A DNA stretch of 64,000 nucleotides. Origin: Nemertoderma westbladi (Eukaryota > Xenacoelomorpha > Nemertodermatida > Nemertodermatidae). Shown here piece after piece: positions 63,269-64,000 of this stretch. How positions within the stretch are numbered: the first letter of the stretch is position 1; every line of letters starts with the position of its first letter. The translations under genes and the position numbers were made by a program. The notes under the pieces are model-generated. The model ran no database searches and was not told the DNA's origin. It saw only the letters and a program-made list of their open reading frames with translations. The stretch is taken from the NCBI GenBank assembly GCA_032718475.1, contig JAUCBJ010004543.1, positions 1 to 64,000 on the forward strand, in the 5' to 3' direction.

Positions 63269-64000
63269 AGTTCACCTCAATTCACTCGTAAGCGGCTTCC
63301 AACAACAGACAAGGAAGTTGATTTACTGGTTCAGAGAGGCGTGCTGCCAGCCAAGCTGAGAGATTGGGATGGCAAAGCACGTGCAATTGAAGTATCCCGG
63401 CATATAGTGGATGACGAGGGTAGGGAAGTGACAGAACAAAGGCAATTTAAGCCAGGTGATGTTAAACTGGCGAACTTTATCAAAGAAACCCAGCAACGTG
63501 GGGAAAAACCCTTGTTTAAGACCATCTACGATTTGACCATTAATCACGGTGGAGAACTCTCACCAATATCAACTGCATCTACTGCTCCTGCATTGCGGAG
63601 GCTCAAAACCATGGCGACTGAGTCATCTCGAACATTAACTACCCCAATTCCATTAGATGAAGAAGTCTCATTGCGACCCTCCCAGTTTTTTGATAAACTG
63701 ATAAACTTGGATCACATTCAAATATCGCATTCACCTAGAACTGACAATCATATTGCTGTGACATTGACTAAGGTCTCTAGTAGAAATGAAAACACCGTCG
63801 TTGAGCAAAGAGTCTATGTGGCTTATGATGTTAAGCGATCTTTGAAATATCCTTCGCAGGTAGAAAATTCCGGGTCTTCACAAACTCATCAATATTTCGA
63901 ACTTTTTATGAAAACTTTGAGAGAAGATGGATCCGCTGATATATTGCGAAAGATATATAAAAAGTCAGACCCTGAATTATATTCCTTGATTGACGAAGAT
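63269..64000 (+). CDS. Exon 20: short motifs, open at the window end
   Basis: The acceptor ATTTTTCTTAG ends at 63268, and the frame is open for 244 codons to the last base. It enters at phase 0 from exon 19. It has motif halves and full copies (DKEVDLLVQRGVLP; AIEVSRHIVDDEGREVTEQR, then PGDVKLANFIKE; VTLTKVSSRNENTVVEQR). Between them is a Ser/Thr-rich spacer. The end (KKSDPELYSLIDED) is itself the helix of another copy. The length without a stop and the AT-rich codon use suggest that a second large exon begins here. Confidence 0.92.

Larger units (their letters stand above)
1785..64000 (+). other. Composite gene model: giant spectrin-rod / novel-repeat protein, both ends open
   Basis: Twenty exons on the + strand chain together with matching phases at all 19 junctions and no internal stop. 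Their ends are 1785-1911, 2249-2432, 2794-2937, 3087-3276, 3404-3542, 4129-4325, (about 8074)-8685, 9331-9716, 11200-11315, 14103-14184, 15003-15075, 15241-15379, 15537-15674, 15926-16163, 17344-17836, 20435-20952, 22633-52987, 53302-53462, 57739-58181 and 63269-64000+. That is over 35 kb of coding sequence with no start or stop codon in the window. The order is helical spectrin-like rod, Ser/Thr/Pro linker, then hundreds of residues to thousands of residues of repeats. A giant cytoskeletal linker (spectraplakin or nesprin style) is the most natural reading, but no actin-binding, plakin, EF-hand, GAS2 or KASH module is visible here, so the family is inferred only from architecture. Confidence 0.85.

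Overview
The window is metazoan genomic DNA: long AT-rich introns, canonical GT-AG junctions, minisatellites, tRNA-derived SINEs, non-LTR retrotransposon (LINE) fragments and a Penelope-like retroelement. The phylum cannot be fixed from sequence alone. The intron vocabulary (many TAGGCCTA and ACCGGT words) and the SINE body suggest a marine invertebrate, but that is a weak inference.

One + strand gene explains essentially all the coding sequence and runs off both ends of the window. I could chain 20 exons (1785 to 64000). Phases agree at all 19 junctions and no stop is met, giving more than 35 kb of coding sequence, about 11,800 residues. Exons at 1.8-4.3 kb and 9.3-11.3 kb encode helical, spectrin-repeat-like rod sequence. 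Exons at 14.1-16.2 kb encode a Ser/Thr/Pro-rich low-complexity linker. From 16.1 kb the protein becomes copies of a beta-hairpin/helix-like motif that I do not recognise: a V-T-R-T strand, an acidic-Gly turn, an E-R-R-Y-R strand, then D-D-P and a short amphipathic helix. The centrepiece is a single exon of about 30.4 kb (22633-52987; about 10,118 codons). It holds, in order, short-motif copies, a long-period acidic region, 15 tandem units of 368/369 codons (1104/1107 bp) with nested higher-order structure, a decayed array edge, and about 22 more short-motif copies. Three further exons follow; the last is open at the window end.

The rod-plus-repeats architecture suggests a giant cytoskeletal linker of the spectraplakin/nesprin type. 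Family membership is inference; the long-period repeats match no plakin or ankyrin repeat I know.

The introns are unusual. Two minisatellites (27 bp and 37 bp) start exactly at exon ends and have amplified the 5' splice site. The 37-bp array carries about 78 copies of a strong donor, each with an AP-1-like heptamer. A 36-bp minisatellite sits inside a SINE-derived element in two introns; each unit can fold into a UUCG-capped hairpin. A 22-bp array lies downstream of the giant exon. A CCAAT-box-dense, CRE-containing, CpG-rich block at about 8 kb may be an internal promoter, an exon, or both.
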